A stretch of DNA of 46,315 nt from Oxalobacteraceae bacterium (GCA_021298975.1 JAJTGC010000008.1:1-46315); one strand, 5' to 3'; counted from the stretch's first letter, positions 19,826 through 31,968 are shown. Notes: generated from the letters alone by a model not told the origin. Translations and numbers: made by a program.

Positions 19826-20974
19826 ATGCACATTTCTTATCGATGGATACTCATTGCCGGCCTGTTGTTGTTGGCCGGCTGTTCTTCGCTCAATCCATTC
19901 TCGCGCAAAGCGCCTCGTAATGAGCCAGCCGCATTGGTTCAGTTCACGCCATCCATGGCAACCCGTACGGTCTGGTCCACGCGCATCGGCAAGTCTGGCG
20001 ATTACCCACTGGCGCCCGTTGTCGTTGATGCACGCGTATATGCGGCGAGCGCTGACGGCGAAATCTCCTGTCTGGATGCTGCCGATGGCAAGCTCATCTG
20101 GAAAATCAAGGCGGGTACTGATCTGACCGCGGGTGTTGGCTCGGATGGCAAGGTTGTTGTCGTTGTCGGTGCCGACGGAGTGATCCTGGCGTTTGATGCC
20201 GCCGAGGGCAAACGACTCTGGAAGGCCCAGGCGTCGACGGAGGTGCTGTCGCCACCCGCACTGGGCAACGGTGTGGTGATTGTTCGCAGTATGGACAATC
20301 GCATCGCCGCGTACGATCTTGAGTCAGGCAACCGTCGATGGTTTGTACAACGCACCGCACCAGCCTTGGCGCTGCGCGCCTCGCCCGGCATTTTGATGAA
20401 TGATGGCATTGCCTACGTTGCGCTACCGGCAGGACGATTGCTTGCATTGGCTGCGCTGACGGGTTCGCCGCGCTGGGATGCGCCTATTGCCGAGCCTCGT
20501 GGCGCTACTGAACTTGAACGCGTTGCTGATGTGTCTGGCATGCCGGTGTTGATGGGCCGTGATGTTTGCGCTGCCTCCTATCAAGGCCGTCTGGCGTGTG
20601 TCGATGCCGGCAACGGCTCGGTAAGGTGGGCGCGCGAACTCTCCAGTGATGTCGGCCCGGGGGTTGACCAGCGATATGTTTTCGCCTCAGATGAGCGCGG
20701 CAACCTGCAGGCCTTCGCCCGCGATTCCGGAAGCAGTCTCTGGCGCAATACGTCGCTCAGCTGGCGTGGTCTCTCATCACCCGTGTCGTTTGGCCGCGCG
20801 GTTGCGGTTGGTGATCGCCAAGGCTACCTGCATTTCTTCTCCCGTGAAGAAGGGGCCTTGCTCGCGCGCGTACAAATTGATGGCAGCGCGATTCGCGCCA
20901 CGCCAATCGTGGCTGGCTCCACGCTCATCGTACAGTCACAGAATGGTAGCTTGCTTGCAATCTCGACAGAATAA
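19826..20974 (+). CDS. bamB: Outer membrane assembly lipoprotein BamB
   Basis: BamB is the beta-propeller lipoprotein of the BAM complex that inserts outer-membrane proteins. The 382-residue protein has a signal sequence with lipobox LLLAGC (about residue 18). Repeated PQQ-like blades follow: GEISCLDAADGKLIWKIKAG, GVILAFDAAEGKRLWKAQAS, NRIAAYDLESGNRRWFVQ, GRLACVDAGNGSVRWARE. The ATG at 19826 is preceded by a GGAGCG ribosome site and lies 13 bp after yfgM. An upstream in-frame start at 19778 would hide the signal peptide and is rejected. Confidence 0.95.
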   Translation: MHISYRWILIAGLLLLAGCSSLNPFSRKAPRNEPAALVQFTPSMATRTVWSTRIGKSGDYPLAPVVVDARVYAASADGEISCLDAADGKLIWKIKAGTDLTAGVGSDGKVVVVVGADGVILAFDAAEGKRLWKAQASTEVLSPPALGNGVVIVRSMDNRIAAYDLESGNRRWFVQRTAPALALRASPGILMNDGIAYVALPAGRLLALAALTGSPRWDAPIAEPRGATELERVADVSGMPVLMGRDVCAASYQGRLACVDAGNGSVRWARELSSDVGPGVDQRYVFASDERGNLQAFARDSGSSLWRNTSLSWRGLSSPVSFGRAVAVGDRQGYLHFFSREEGALLARVQIDGSAIRATPIVAGSTLIVQSQNGSLLAISTE

Positions 20975-21010
20975 ACGCCCCGACAAAGGCCTGCAGCACA
21001 AGGATGTCCG

Positions 21011-22348
21011 ATGAAGCCGGTCATTGCTCTGGTCGGCCGCCCTAATGTGGGCAAATCCACGCTGTTCAATCGTCTGACGCGTTCGCGCGATGCGCTGGTG
21101 GCAGATTTGCCCGGTCTCACGCGTGATCGTCATTACGGCGAGGGCCGCATGGGTCTACGACCCTTTCTCGTCATCGACACGGGCGGTTTCGAACCCGTCG
21201 CCAAAGAGGGCATCTTGCATGAGATGGCCAAGCAGACCCGTCAGGCCGTGGCCGAGGCGGATGTCGTGATTTTTATTGTCGATGGGCGTCAGGGGCTCAC
21301 CCCGCATGACAAAACCATCACTGATTTTCTGCGAAAATCCGGCCGTCAGGTCATGCTGGTCGTGAACAAGGCCGAAGGCATGAAGTACACCACGGTGTCT
21401 GCCGACTTCTACGAGCTGGGTTTGGGCGATCCCTATGTGATTTCGGCAGCGCACGGCGACGGTGTGGCCGATCTCATTGACGAAGCGCTCGATAGCGCTC
21501 TGGCTGGCAAGACAGACGAAGCCGATGAGGCACCGGGCGTTCGGGGTGTGCGCATTGCGATCGTTGGTCGCCCCAACGTCGGCAAATCAACCATGGTCAA
21601 CACATTGTTGGGTGAGGAGCGTGTGATTGCCTTCGATATGCCTGGCACCACACGTGATTCGATTGAAATCCCCTTCGAGCGTTCTGGTCACCACTACACG
21701 CTGATTGATACTGCGGGCATACGTCGAAGGGGAAAAGTCTTCGAAGCGATCGAAAAATTTTCTGTCGTAAAGACCTTGCAATCGATTTCAGAGGCGAACG
21801 TGGTGTTGCTGTTACTCGATGCTCAGCAAGATATTTCCGAGCAGGATGCCCACATCGCCGGCTTCATTCTCGAGGCTGGCAGAGCACTGGTGGTCGGTGT
21901 GAATAAATGGGATGGGCTGACCAGCGATGAGCGTGATCACATCAAGCGCGAAATGGACCGCAAGCTGAGCTTTTTATCATTTGCAAAATTTCATTTCATC
22001 TCTGCCCTGAAGGGGACGGGTATTGCGCCGCTGATGAAATCAATCGATGCTGCCTATGCAGCGGCGATGGTGAAGCTGCCGACACCACAGCTCACGCGCG
22101 CACTTCAAGAGGCACTCGATCATCAACAACCCCGCCGTAAAGGATCCATTCGTCCCAAGCTGCGATACGCGCATCAGGGCGGTCAGAATCCCCCGGTCAT
22201 TGTCATTCACGGCAATACACTCAACGCAATCGATGACAGCTATAAACGGTATCTGGAGAAACATTTCAGGGAAAGTTTCTCGCTGGTGGGTACACCGCTA
22301 CGCATAGAGTTGCGCTCAGGAAAAAACCCTTTTTCCAAGCAGGAATAG
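21011..22348 (+). CDS. der: Ribosome biogenesis GTPase Der (EngA)
   Basis: Der is an essential double GTPase for 50S subunit maturation. The 445-residue protein has two G domains, each opening with GRPNVGKST (residues 8-16 and about 187-195). Switch motifs are [12 protein letters not shown] and DMPGTTRDS, and base-recognition motifs are NKAEG in the first domain and NKWD in the second. A KH-like C-terminal domain (about 360-445) follows. The first-domain NKAE instead of NKxD is, as far as I recall, common in Burkholderiales. It sits 36 bp after bamB. Confidence 0.97.
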   Translation: MKPVIALVGRPNVGKSTLFNRLTRSRDALVADLPGLTRDRHYGEGRMGLRPFLVIDTGGFEPVAKEGILHEMAKQTRQAVAEADVVIFIVDGRQGLTPHDKTITDFLRKSGRQVMLVVNKAEGMKYTTVSADFYELGLGDPYVISAAHGDGVADLIDEALDSALAGKTDEADEAPGVRGVRIAIVGRPNVGKSTMVNTLLGEERVIAFDMPGTTRDSIEIPFERSGHHYTLIDTAGIRRRGKVFEAIEKFSVVKTLQSISEANVVLLLLDAQQDISEQDAHIAGFILEAGRALVVGVNKWDGLTSDERDHIKREMDRKLSFLSFAKFHFISALKGTGIAPLMKSIDAAYAAAMVKLPTPQLTRALQEALDHQQPRRKGSIRPKLRYAHQGGQNPPVIVIHGNTLNAIDDSYKRYLEKHFRESFSLVGTPLRIELRSGKNPFSKQE

Positions 22349-22480
22349 CACACATTTTCTGCGTTGTTGTTTGCCAGTGTGTGGCAAAATCGATTACATT
22401 CTCTACAGGCAGTGATTACTGGCGGTCTTTTTTTTCGCGCCAACTCCATCTCACGAACCTGACAAAACAACGGAGCCTCC

Positions 22481-22717
22481 ATGAGTAACAAAGGGCAACT
22501 GCTACAAGACCCATTTCTGAATGCCTTGCGAAAAGAGCACGTTCCAGTATCGATCTATCTGGTTAACGGCATCAAATTGCAGGGGCACGTGGAATCTTTC
22601 GATCAATACGTCGTATTGCTTCGCAACACCGTCACGCAGATGGTCTACAAGCATGCGATTTCCACCGTCGTTCCAGCGCGTGCGGTTAACCTTCATTCGG
22701 AGTCCGAGCCTGAATAA
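22481..22717 (+). CDS. hfq: RNA chaperone Hfq
   Basis: Hfq forms a hexameric Sm-like ring that binds small RNAs and mRNAs. The 78-residue product matches family size. It holds the Sm1 motif ([25 protein letters not shown]) and the Sm2 signature [12 protein letters not shown], with Gln8 and the conserved [11 protein letters not shown] start. The acidic tail after residue 70 is short. A strong GGAG ribosome site precedes the ATG. The 132-bp gap upstream has TTGCCA (22371) and TACATT (22395) as a weak promoter candidate. hflX follows after 27 bp, as in E. coli. Confidence 0.98.
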   Translation: MSNKGQLLQDPFLNALRKEHVPVSIYLVNGIKLQGHVESFDQYVVLLRNTVTQMVYKHAISTVVPARAVNLHSESEPE

Positions 22718-22744
22718 GCCGGTCCTTCCTGCCAGTGCGGTGCC

Positions 22745-23878
<1,134 letters not shown>

Positions 23879-23894
23879 AGTTTTTTGGGTGAAC

Positions 23895-24044
23895 GAGAAC
23901 CTGTCTCGTCAGGTCGATCGCAAGGGTGAAGGAGGGGTTTCGTGAGGCAGGCTGCACGCCTGCGTAACGGCACTGGGATGCAAGCCAGTGCGCACCCTGC
24001 AAGGGATGCCAACGCCGCTAGCGGCCTGACGAGAAAGGTTCTTG
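23895..24044. repeat. Hairpin-rich intergenic element bounded by inverted repeats (hflX-hflK)
   Basis: Edges 23895-23915 and 24024-24044 are inverted repeats (about 17 of 20 match) with the shared core CTCGTCAGG / CCTGACGAG. Inside are four further dyads: GCAGGC/GCCTGC at 23947-23963, GCACTGG/CCAGTGC at 23970-23991, CCCT/AGGG at 23995-24005, and the perfect palindrome GCCGCTAGCGGC at 24014-24025. The 24 bases at 23895-23918 recur exactly, inverted, at 44641-44664. It looks like a dispersed, non-coding repeat (REP/MITE type) or a structured RNA. No transposase is visible. The rest of the gap, to 24164, is T-rich and should hold the hflK promoter, though none is clear. Confidence 0.7.
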
Positions 24045-24164
24045 GCCTCGGTCGCTCAGGGGGTTCCGGGATGGTTTGTGTTTTTCGATATCATTTCTTT
24101 TTTCTTTTCTATTCCACCAGCGTTTCATTGACGACTAAAAACACCTTACGCGGAACGCCACAGA

Positions 24165-25445
24165 ATGCTTCAATCAATCTTCAAAAAACTCGGTCTGAAA
24201 TTTTCGCTCAATGATCCTCGCTGGGGACGTGGGTCGCAGGACAATGAGCAGGAGCCTCGGCGCAACGACAAGCGACCCAATGATGGCCCGCCTGACCTTG
24301 ACCAGTTGTGGCGTGACTTCAATCAACGTCTGAACCGCTTGTTCGGGGGACGGGGAGGTGGTCGCGGCGGTGATGGTGGTGGCACGCCCGGTGATTCCCG
24401 AGGTGCGAGTATCAGTGCAGGCATCGTAGCGCTGGTGATTTTTTTTCTGTGGCTCGTGAGTGGATTTTTCATCGTGCAGGAAGGCCAGACCGGTGTCGTG
24501 CTGACCTTCGGCAAGCTTAGCCACGCCACTGCCCCAGGCTTTAACTGGCGCTGGCCCTATCCCATTCAGGCCCATGAAACTGTCAACGTCTCTCAGGTCC
24601 GTACTGTCGAGGTCGGTTACCGCACTAATGTGCGCAACAAACTGGCGCGCGAGTCACTGATGCTGACCGACGATGAGAACATCATTGATATTCAATTCGC
24701 TGTCCAATATCGCCTCAAAGATGCGACTGACTGGGTCTTCAATAATCGCGAGCAGGAAGAGACGGTCAAACAAGTGGCCGAAACAGCCATCCGCGAAATC
24801 GTCGGAAAGAGCAAGATGGACTTCGTCCTGTACGAAGGCCGCGAAAAAATCGCTTTTGATACCTTGGGACTGATGCAGCAGATTCTTGATCGCTATCGCA
24901 CGGGTGCCATGGTGACCAACGTGACGATGCAGGCTGTGCAACCGCCGGAGCAAGTGCAGGCATCCTTTGATGATGCGGTGAAGGCTGGGCAGGATCGCGA
25001 ACGGCAGAAGAACGAGGGACAGGCCTATGCCAATGATGTCGTTCCAAGAGCGCGTGGTGCGGCCTCGCGGTTGCTGCAGGAATCGGAAGGTTACCGTTCT
25101 CGCGTAATCGCCAATGCCGAGGGTGAGGCTTCTCGCTTTTCCAAAATTCTTGCGGAGTATCAGAAAGCACCCGGTGTTACGCGTGACCGCATTTACATCG
25201 AAGCGATGCAGCAGATCTTCTCCAGCACCACCAAGGTCATGATAGACACCAAATCGAATAACAACATGATCTACCTGCCTTTGGATAAATTGATTGCGCA
25301 GACGGCGGCTGAGTCGGCTGCAGGCACGCCTAATGCGCCGACAGCGGCACCTTCCCAATTGAATGACGTGTTGCCTGCTGAGCCGTCTCGATCGGAGCCC
25401 CGCAATCGAGATTCGCGCAGCTCACGCGATCGGGAGACACGCTGA
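24165..25445 (+). CDS. hflK: FtsH protease modulator HflK
   Basis: HflK is an SPFH/band-7 membrane protein that with HflC forms the large periplasm-facing cage around FtsH. The 426-residue protein has a Gly/Arg-rich cytosolic N terminus (DPRWGRGS to GGRGGGRGGDGGG, residues 17-75). A membrane helix (ISAGIVALVIFFLWLVSGFFIV, about 83-104) is followed by the SPFH domain (GQTGVVLTFGKL to VNVSQVRTVEVGYR) and a coiled helical region rich in Ala/Glu/Arg. A Pro/Ser/Arg disordered tail ends in SRDRETR. Its stop overlaps the hflC ATG by one base. Confidence 0.96.
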   Translation: MLQSIFKKLGLKFSLNDPRWGRGSQDNEQEPRRNDKRPNDGPPDLDQLWRDFNQRLNRLFGGRGGGRGGDGGGTPGDSRGASISAGIVALVIFFLWLVSGFFIVQEGQTGVVLTFGKLSHATAPGFNWRWPYPIQAHETVNVSQVRTVEVGYRTNVRNKLARESLMLTDDENIIDIQFAVQYRLKDATDWVFNNREQEETVKQVAETAIREIVGKSKMDFVLYEGREKIAFDTLGLMQQILDRYRTGAMVTNVTMQAVQPPEQVQASFDDAVKAGQDRERQKNEGQAYANDVVPRARGAASRLLQESEGYRSRVIANAEGEASRFSKILAEYQKAPGVTRDRIYIEAMQQIFSSTTKVMIDTKSNNNMIYLPLDKLIAQTAAESAAGTPNAPTAAPSQLNDVLPAEPSRSEPRNRDSRSSRDRETR

Positions 25446-26323
25446 TGAATCGCCTTGTTTCCTATGTCATTGCGGGTATTGTTGCGTTGACTATCCTCTC
25501 GTCAACGCTGTTCGTAGTCGATCAGCGACAGTTCGCGATCGTGTTCGCGCTGGGCGAGGTCAAACAGGTCATCAAGGATCCTGGCTTGCACTTCAAGTTG
25601 CCACCACCCTTCCAGAACGTGATTTTTCTCGACAAGCGCATCCTGACCCTGGACACGCCCGAGGCTGATCGCTTCATCACCGCCGAGAAAAAGAATATCC
25701 TGGTCGATGCCTACGTCAAATGGCGCATCGTTGATCCTCGTTTGTATTTCATCAGTTTTGGTGGTGATGAGCGTCGTGCCCAGGACCGCATGGCGCAGAT
25801 CGTCAAGGCGGCGCTGAATGAAGAAATCACCAAGCGCACCGTGCGTGAAGTGATTTCAGGCGAGCGTGGAAAGGTCATGGATGCCATTGCGTCCAAGGTC
25901 ATGGAAGAGGTCAAGCAGATTGGTGGACAAATCGTCGATGTACGTCTCAAACGCGTCGATTACGTCGAGCAGATCAATAACTCGGTGTATGAGCGCATGA
26001 AGTCCGAACGTTCGCGTGTCGCGAATGAGCTGCGCTCTACCGGTGCGGCCGAGTCCGAAAAAATTCGCGCTGATGCCGATCGCCAGCGCATCGTGATTCT
26101 CGCCGAGGCCTACCGTCAAGCCGAAGGTGTGCGGGGCGAGGGTGATGCCAAGGCAGCACGTATCTATGCTCAGGCGTTCGGACAAAATCCGGAGTTTTAC
26201 AAGTTCAGTCGCAGCCTCGAGGCCTACCGCGAAAGCTTCAAGACACGCAGCGACGTCCTCTTGATCGACCCGAACTCGGAGTTCCTGAGGTATTTCAAGG
26301 CCCCCGGCGGCGCTCGTAAATAA
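25445..26323 (+). CDS. hflC: FtsH protease modulator HflC
   Basis: HflC is the partner of HflK in the FtsH-regulating membrane complex. The 292-residue product has an N-terminal anchor (VSYVIAGIVALTILSSTLFVVD). The SPFH domain follows (RQFAIVFALGEVKQVIKDPGLHFKLPPPFQNV, with DKRILTLDTPEADRFITAEKKNILVDAYVKWRI), then a long helix with RSRVANELRSTGAAESEKIRADADRQR. The start at 25445 is fixed by the TGATG overlap with hflK. It ends with the conserved LLIDPNSEFLRYF. Confidence 0.97.
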   Translation: MNRLVSYVIAGIVALTILSSTLFVVDQRQFAIVFALGEVKQVIKDPGLHFKLPPPFQNVIFLDKRILTLDTPEADRFITAEKKNILVDAYVKWRIVDPRLYFISFGGDERRAQDRMAQIVKAALNEEITKRTVREVISGERGKVMDAIASKVMEEVKQIGGQIVDVRLKRVDYVEQINNSVYERMKSERSRVANELRSTGAAESEKIRADADRQRIVILAEAYRQAEGVRGEGDAKAARIYAQAFGQNPEFYKFSRSLEAYRESFKTRSDVLLIDPNSEFLRYFKAPGGARK

Positions 26324-26332
26324 GAGCGCGTT

Positions 26333-26533
26333 GTGTCAACGGCTTTGTTGATGGCCCTCGGCCTTTTATTCGTGCTCGAGGGCTTGTTTCCTTTCCTCGC
26401 CCCGGAGCGCTGGCGCCAGACCTTTCTTCAGCTCGCACAGCTGTCAGCCGGGCAAATTCGTTTTTTTGGGCTGATCGCGATACTGTTTGGTATCCTCCTG
26501 CTCGCCCTTTACCATTTCACTGCTGACGTCTGA
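26333..26533 (+). CDS. Small two-helix membrane protein, DUF2065 (YjeT-like)
   Basis: This 66-residue protein consists of two hydrophobic helices ([20 protein letters not shown] and [18 protein letters not shown]) joined by a short loop with ERWRQTF, the layout of DUF2065/YjeT. Its function is unknown. It starts with GTG at 26333, 10 bp behind hflC and 6 bp before hisZ. In E. coli yjeT also lies between hflC and purA, which supports the call. Confidence 0.88.
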   Translation: MSTALLMALGLLFVLEGLFPFLAPERWRQTFLQLAQLSAGQIRFFGLIAILFGILLLALYHFTADV

Positions 26534-26538
26534 TTTTC

Positions 26539-29006
<2,468 letters not shown>

Positions 29007-29020
29007 TTGGTGTGCTGGTC

Positions 29021-29527
29021 ATGCCCGCCCATCAATCGGCACATCACTGGGTTTCATGGGATGACTACCATCGCGCCATAGAGTCGTTGGTAAAAATCGT
29101 CCATCGATCAGGGTGGCAATTTGATCAGGCGCTGTGTCTGGCCCGAGGCGGTCTGCGTCCGGGCGATGTGTTTTCTCGCCTGTTCAAGGTGCCGCTTGCC
29201 ATTCTCTCTACCAGTTCTTACCGTGGGGCTGCCGGCACGCGGCGCGGTGAGCTGGACATTTCCAGCGGCATCACATCAACCGCCGGTCCACTGGCCGGAC
29301 GCATTTTGCTCATTGATGATTTGGTCGATTCCGGTGTGACCTTGCAGCGTGTACAGGAACACCTTCGCATGCATTTTCCTGATGTGACTGAAGTACGTTC
29401 GGCCGTTATTTGGTACAAGGCCTGTTCGGTTATGCGACCGGATTATTTTGTCGAATATCTGCCTGAGAATCCCTGGATACATCAGCCCTTCGAGATATAC
29501 GACGACATGAGTGCAGAGCGGCTGTAA
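29021..29527 (+). CDS. Phosphoribosyltransferase (xanthine/hypoxanthine-guanine type)
   Basis: This is a type I phosphoribosyltransferase of about 168 residues with a clear PRPP-binding loop, RILLIDDLVDSGVT. An N-terminal CLARGGLRPGDVFSRLF follows the first beta strand, as in XGPRT-like enzymes. It probably salvages xanthine, guanine or hypoxanthine, in keeping with its place 14 bp after purA. The substrate is not determined by the sequence. A GTG at 29012 would add three residues; the ATG at 29021 is preferred, but neither has a good ribosome site. It ends 38 bp before the convergent Lrp-type gene. Confidence 0.85.
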   Translation: MPAHQSAHHWVSWDDYHRAIESLVKIVHRSGWQFDQALCLARGGLRPGDVFSRLFKVPLAILSTSSYRGAAGTRRGELDISSGITSTAGPLAGRILLIDDLVDSGVTLQRVQEHLRMHFPDVTEVRSAVIWYKACSVMRPDYFVEYLPENPWIHQPFEIYDDMSAERL

Positions 29528-29565
29528 GCGCCGGGCCGGCAAGCAGGTTTTGCTATGCGCGGGGA

Positions 29566-30027
29566 TCAGCGGCGAATCGGAAGCTGGCTTTGCTTGAGGC
29601 GCCGCAGCACGAAGCTGGATTTGCTGTTTCGGATGCCAGGAATCTTGTACAAACGCTCTCTCAGAAAGCGTTCATAGCCACGGGTGCCTTCAACGGCCAC
29701 GCGAATGTAGTAATCGTAATCGCCTGAGACCAGATAAGCCTCCAGAACTTCGGGAATATCTTCCAGCGCTTTGCCGAATTCAAACAGTGCCTGATCCGAA
29801 TGGCTGTCCAGCGTCACATGCAGGATGACTGTTTCGCTTAGACCGACTTTCTCGGGATTGACCCGCACCGCATAGCCCTCGATCACGCCAGACTCTTCCA
29901 TGCGCCTGATCCGTGTCCAGCAGGGCGATGCCGTCAGGCCAACCTGCTTGCCAAGTTCTTGCAGGCTCAGGCGCGCATCCTTTTGCAGGGCCTCAAGAAT
30001 CGCGATATCGAATTTGTCCAGTTCCAT
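29566..30027 (-). CDS. Lrp/AsnC family transcriptional regulator
   Basis: This 153-residue protein has the Lrp layout: an N-terminal winged helix-turn-helix (MELDKFDIAILEALQKDARLSLQELGKQVGLTASPCWTRIRRMEESGVI, about 1-50) and a C-terminal RAM domain (ETVILHVTLDSHSDQALFEFGKALEDIPEVLEAYLVSGDYDYYIRVA), which senses amino acids. The ATG at 30027 is chosen because the helix-turn-helix starts there, although the frame stays open much further upstream. It is divergent from an acetolactate synthase gene, so it probably controls it and itself in response to a branched-chain or related amino acid. That regulatory target is inferred from position only. Confidence 0.92.
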   Translation of the reverse strand: MELDKFDIAILEALQKDARLSLQELGKQVGLTASPCWTRIRRMEESGVIEGYAVRVNPEKVGLSETVILHVTLDSHSDQALFEFGKALEDIPEVLEAYLVSGDYDYYIRVAVEGTRGYERFLRERLYKIPGIRNSKSSFVLRRLKQSQLPIRR

Positions 30028-30043
30028 TCTGTGAAAATTTGAA

Positions 30044-30071
30044 TTGTCGAAAAAATCTTCTGAATTATAGT
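30044..30071 (+). promoter_or_regulatory. Candidate promoter of the acetolactate synthase gene
   Basis: TTGTCG (30044-30049) and TATAGT (30066-30071, 5/6) are 16 bp apart, predicting a start near 30078 and a 49-nt leader that includes the palindrome at 30099. Confidence 0.55.
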
Positions 30072-30090
30072 CATCGACATCGATAATCAA
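30064..30090 (-). promoter_or_regulatory. Candidate promoter of the Lrp-type regulator, overlapping the divergent one
   Basis: On the minus strand a perfect TATAAT covers 30069-30064, with TTGATT at 30090-30085 (15-bp spacer). It shares bases with the plus-strand -10, so the two promoters cannot be fully occupied together. Confidence 0.55.
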
Positions 30091-30098
30091 AAGCATTT

Positions 30099-30113
30099 TC
30101 TGCATTATGCAGA
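30099..30113. promoter_or_regulatory. 15-bp perfect palindrome, probable Lrp-type operator
   Basis: TCTGCAT-T-ATGCAGA is a perfect dyad 13 bp before the acetolactate synthase ATG. Lrp/AsnC proteins typically bind about 15-bp dyads of this kind. It is the best-formed operator candidate in the divergent region. Confidence 0.6.
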
Positions 30114-30126
30114 CTATATTGATGCC

Positions 30127-31887
30127 ATGAATACCGTATATGAGCCGCTGTTCCTGAACCCCGCCCGGGTAGAGGCAGCCGATGCCCCAGCCCCAGCGCC
30201 CAACGGCGCCGAGGTACTGATCCGCACTTTGCTGGATTTGGGCGCCGATACGGTGTTTGGGTATCCCGGAGGCGCAGTCCTGCCCTTGTACGACGCGCTC
30301 CATGCAGAGCCGCGTTTGCGACATGTGCTGGTCCGTCACGAGCAGGCTGCGGTGCATGCGGCGCAGGGCTACGCCCGCAGCACTGGCCGGCCCGGTATTG
30401 TCTTTGTGACCTCCGGCCCTGGCATGAGCAATACCACCACGGGCTTGCTGGATGCGATGTCTGATTCCGTACCCATCATTTGTATCAGCGGCCAGGTGGC
30501 GACCGCCGTGATTGGCACGGATGCCTTTCAGGAGTGCGATGCCTTGGGTATCTCGCGCACCATCACCCGGTGGAATGTCCAGGTCAGGGACGCGGACGCG
30601 ATGGAGGCGACCGTGCGCAAGGCCTGGCGCGTGGCCACTCAAGGTCGACCCGGACCGGTGCTGATTGATGTACCCAAGGATATCCAGTTAACGCCAATAA
30701 GCGCCGATCTGGCTGCGCCGGTGCTAACTGCGCCTGCCCGCATCGAAGTTCAGGGACATATCGCTGATGCCGCCAAAGCGATTCAGGTCGCGCAGCGTCC
30801 GATTTTTTATGGGGGTGGCGGGCTGATCAATTCGGGTGTCGACGCCTGCGAGCGGTTTCGAGAACTGGTGGAGATATCGGGTGCGCCGTGTACGCTGACA
30901 CTGATGGGGCTGGGTGCGTTTCCGGCGTCGAGTCCACAGTGGCTGGGCATGCTGGGTATGCATGGCACGCTGGAGGCCAATCTCGCCATGCATCATGCGG
31001 ATTTGGTGATTTGCGTTGGCGCGCGGTTTGATGACCGCGTCACCAGTCGGCTGGATGATTTCTGCCCTGAAGCGAAGATCATTCATATCGATATTGATTC
31101 CGCGTCCATTCATAAAATCGTGCAGGCCGACATACCCATCGTGGGTGATTGTGCCGATGTGCTGGGTCAGTTACTGAAACACTTTGATCACACACAGGTT
31201 GATGCAGCCCGTCTGTCCGCATGGTGGTCGCGTATTGAAACCTGGCGCCAGCAACAGTCGCTCGCCTTTGACGATACGTCCGACGTAATTGCGCCGCAGG
31301 CGCTGATGCGCTGCCTGCAGCAACAGCTCGAAGGGCACGATGCGATTGTGTCGACCGACGTGGGCCAGCATCAGATGTGGGCTGCACAGCATTTGAAATT
31401 CGAGCAGCCCATGCGTTGGCTCACCTCAGGCGGCGCAGGCACCATGGGGTATGGTTTGCCCGCCGCTATCGGTGCACAGATAGCGCATCCGGATAAAACT
31501 GTGGTGTGCGTGAGTGGCGACGCGTCCATCCTGATGAATATTCAGGAACTATCAACCGCCATGCAACACCGCACGCCCGTCAAAGTCATCCTGAGCAACA
31601 ACGGTTACATGGGCATGGTGCGCCAGTGGCAGGAATTGATTCATGGGGGCCGTTACAGTCACAGCTATACGGAAGCCTTGCCGGATTTTGTTGCCGTGGC
31701 TCGGGGTTTTGGCTGGCAGGCGCGCACGGTGAGTCGGCGCGAGGACCTTGAGGCCGCAATCGCTGAATGTCTGGCCAGTCCCGGTGCTTTTTTTCTGGAT
31801 GTGCACGTCAGCCCAGAGGCAAACTGTTTTCCGATGATTCCGGCGGGTGCGGGCCATCACGAGGTCAATCTCGGGCGTCAGGGTTAA
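30127..31887 (+). CDS. Acetolactate synthase-type ThDP enzyme, large subunit (stand-alone)
   Basis: This thiamine-diphosphate enzyme most resembles the catalytic subunit IlvB/IlvG, which joins two pyruvates (or pyruvate and 2-oxobutyrate) in valine, leucine and isoleucine synthesis. The 586 residues show the ThDP-activating Glu72 in VRHEQAAVHAAQGYAR, TSGPGMSNTTTGLLDA, the FAD-domain region GARFDDRVT, and the ThDP/Mg motif from GDASILMNIQELSTA to LSNNGYMGMVRQWQE. No regulatory subunit (ilvN) or ilvC follows, so this is an isolated, probably Lrp-controlled paralogue. A related activity such as another carboligase is possible. No Shine-Dalgarno sequence is visible before the ATG. Confidence 0.85.
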   Translation: MNTVYEPLFLNPARVEAADAPAPAPNGAEVLIRTLLDLGADTVFGYPGGAVLPLYDALHAEPRLRHVLVRHEQAAVHAAQGYARSTGRPGIVFVTSGPGMSNTTTGLLDAMSDSVPIICISGQVATAVIGTDAFQECDALGISRTITRWNVQVRDADAMEATVRKAWRVATQGRPGPVLIDVPKDIQLTPISADLAAPVLTAPARIEVQGHIADAAKAIQVAQRPIFYGGGGLINSGVDACERFRELVEISGAPCTLTLMGLGAFPASSPQWLGMLGMHGTLEANLAMHHADLVICVGARFDDRVTSRLDDFCPEAKIIHIDIDSASIHKIVQADIPIVGDCADVLGQLLKHFDHTQVDAARLSAWWSRIETWRQQQSLAFDDTSDVIAPQALMRCLQQQLEGHDAIVSTDVGQHQMWAAQHLKFEQPMRWLTSGGAGTMGYGLPAAIGAQIAHPDKTVVCVSGDASILMNIQELSTAMQHRTPVKVILSNNGYMGMVRQWQELIHGGRYSHSYTEALPDFVAVARGFGWQARTVSRREDLEAAIAECLASPGAFFLDVHVSPEANCFPMIPAGAGHHEVNLGRQG

Positions 31888-31948
31888 CTCAGTAGGATGC
31901 AAAATTTGATTGTTAAGCGCGTTTGGAAATAATTCTTGTCAGATGGCT

Positions 31949-31968
31949 TTGGTATTAAAAAATACCAA
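31949..31968. promoter_or_regulatory. Palindrome TTGGTATT-N4-AATACCAA, probable operator
   Basis: Two perfect 8-bp arms (31949-31956 and 31961-31968) surround AAAA, 80 bp before the enolase-superfamily ATG. It is AT-rich with no T-tract after it, so it fits a repressor site better than a terminator. The dyad resembles GntR/FadR- or LysR-type sites, but the regulator is not identified. Confidence 0.5.

Noticed and set aside
30115-30120. TATATT as a -10 giving a leaderless acetolactate synthase mRNA
   Set aside because: No -35 at a proper distance, and a better promoter exists at 30044-30071.
30028-30642. Longer open frame upstream of the Lrp-type regulator on the minus strand
   Set aside because: It overlaps the divergent acetolactate synthase gene and both promoters; the winged helix starts at 30027.
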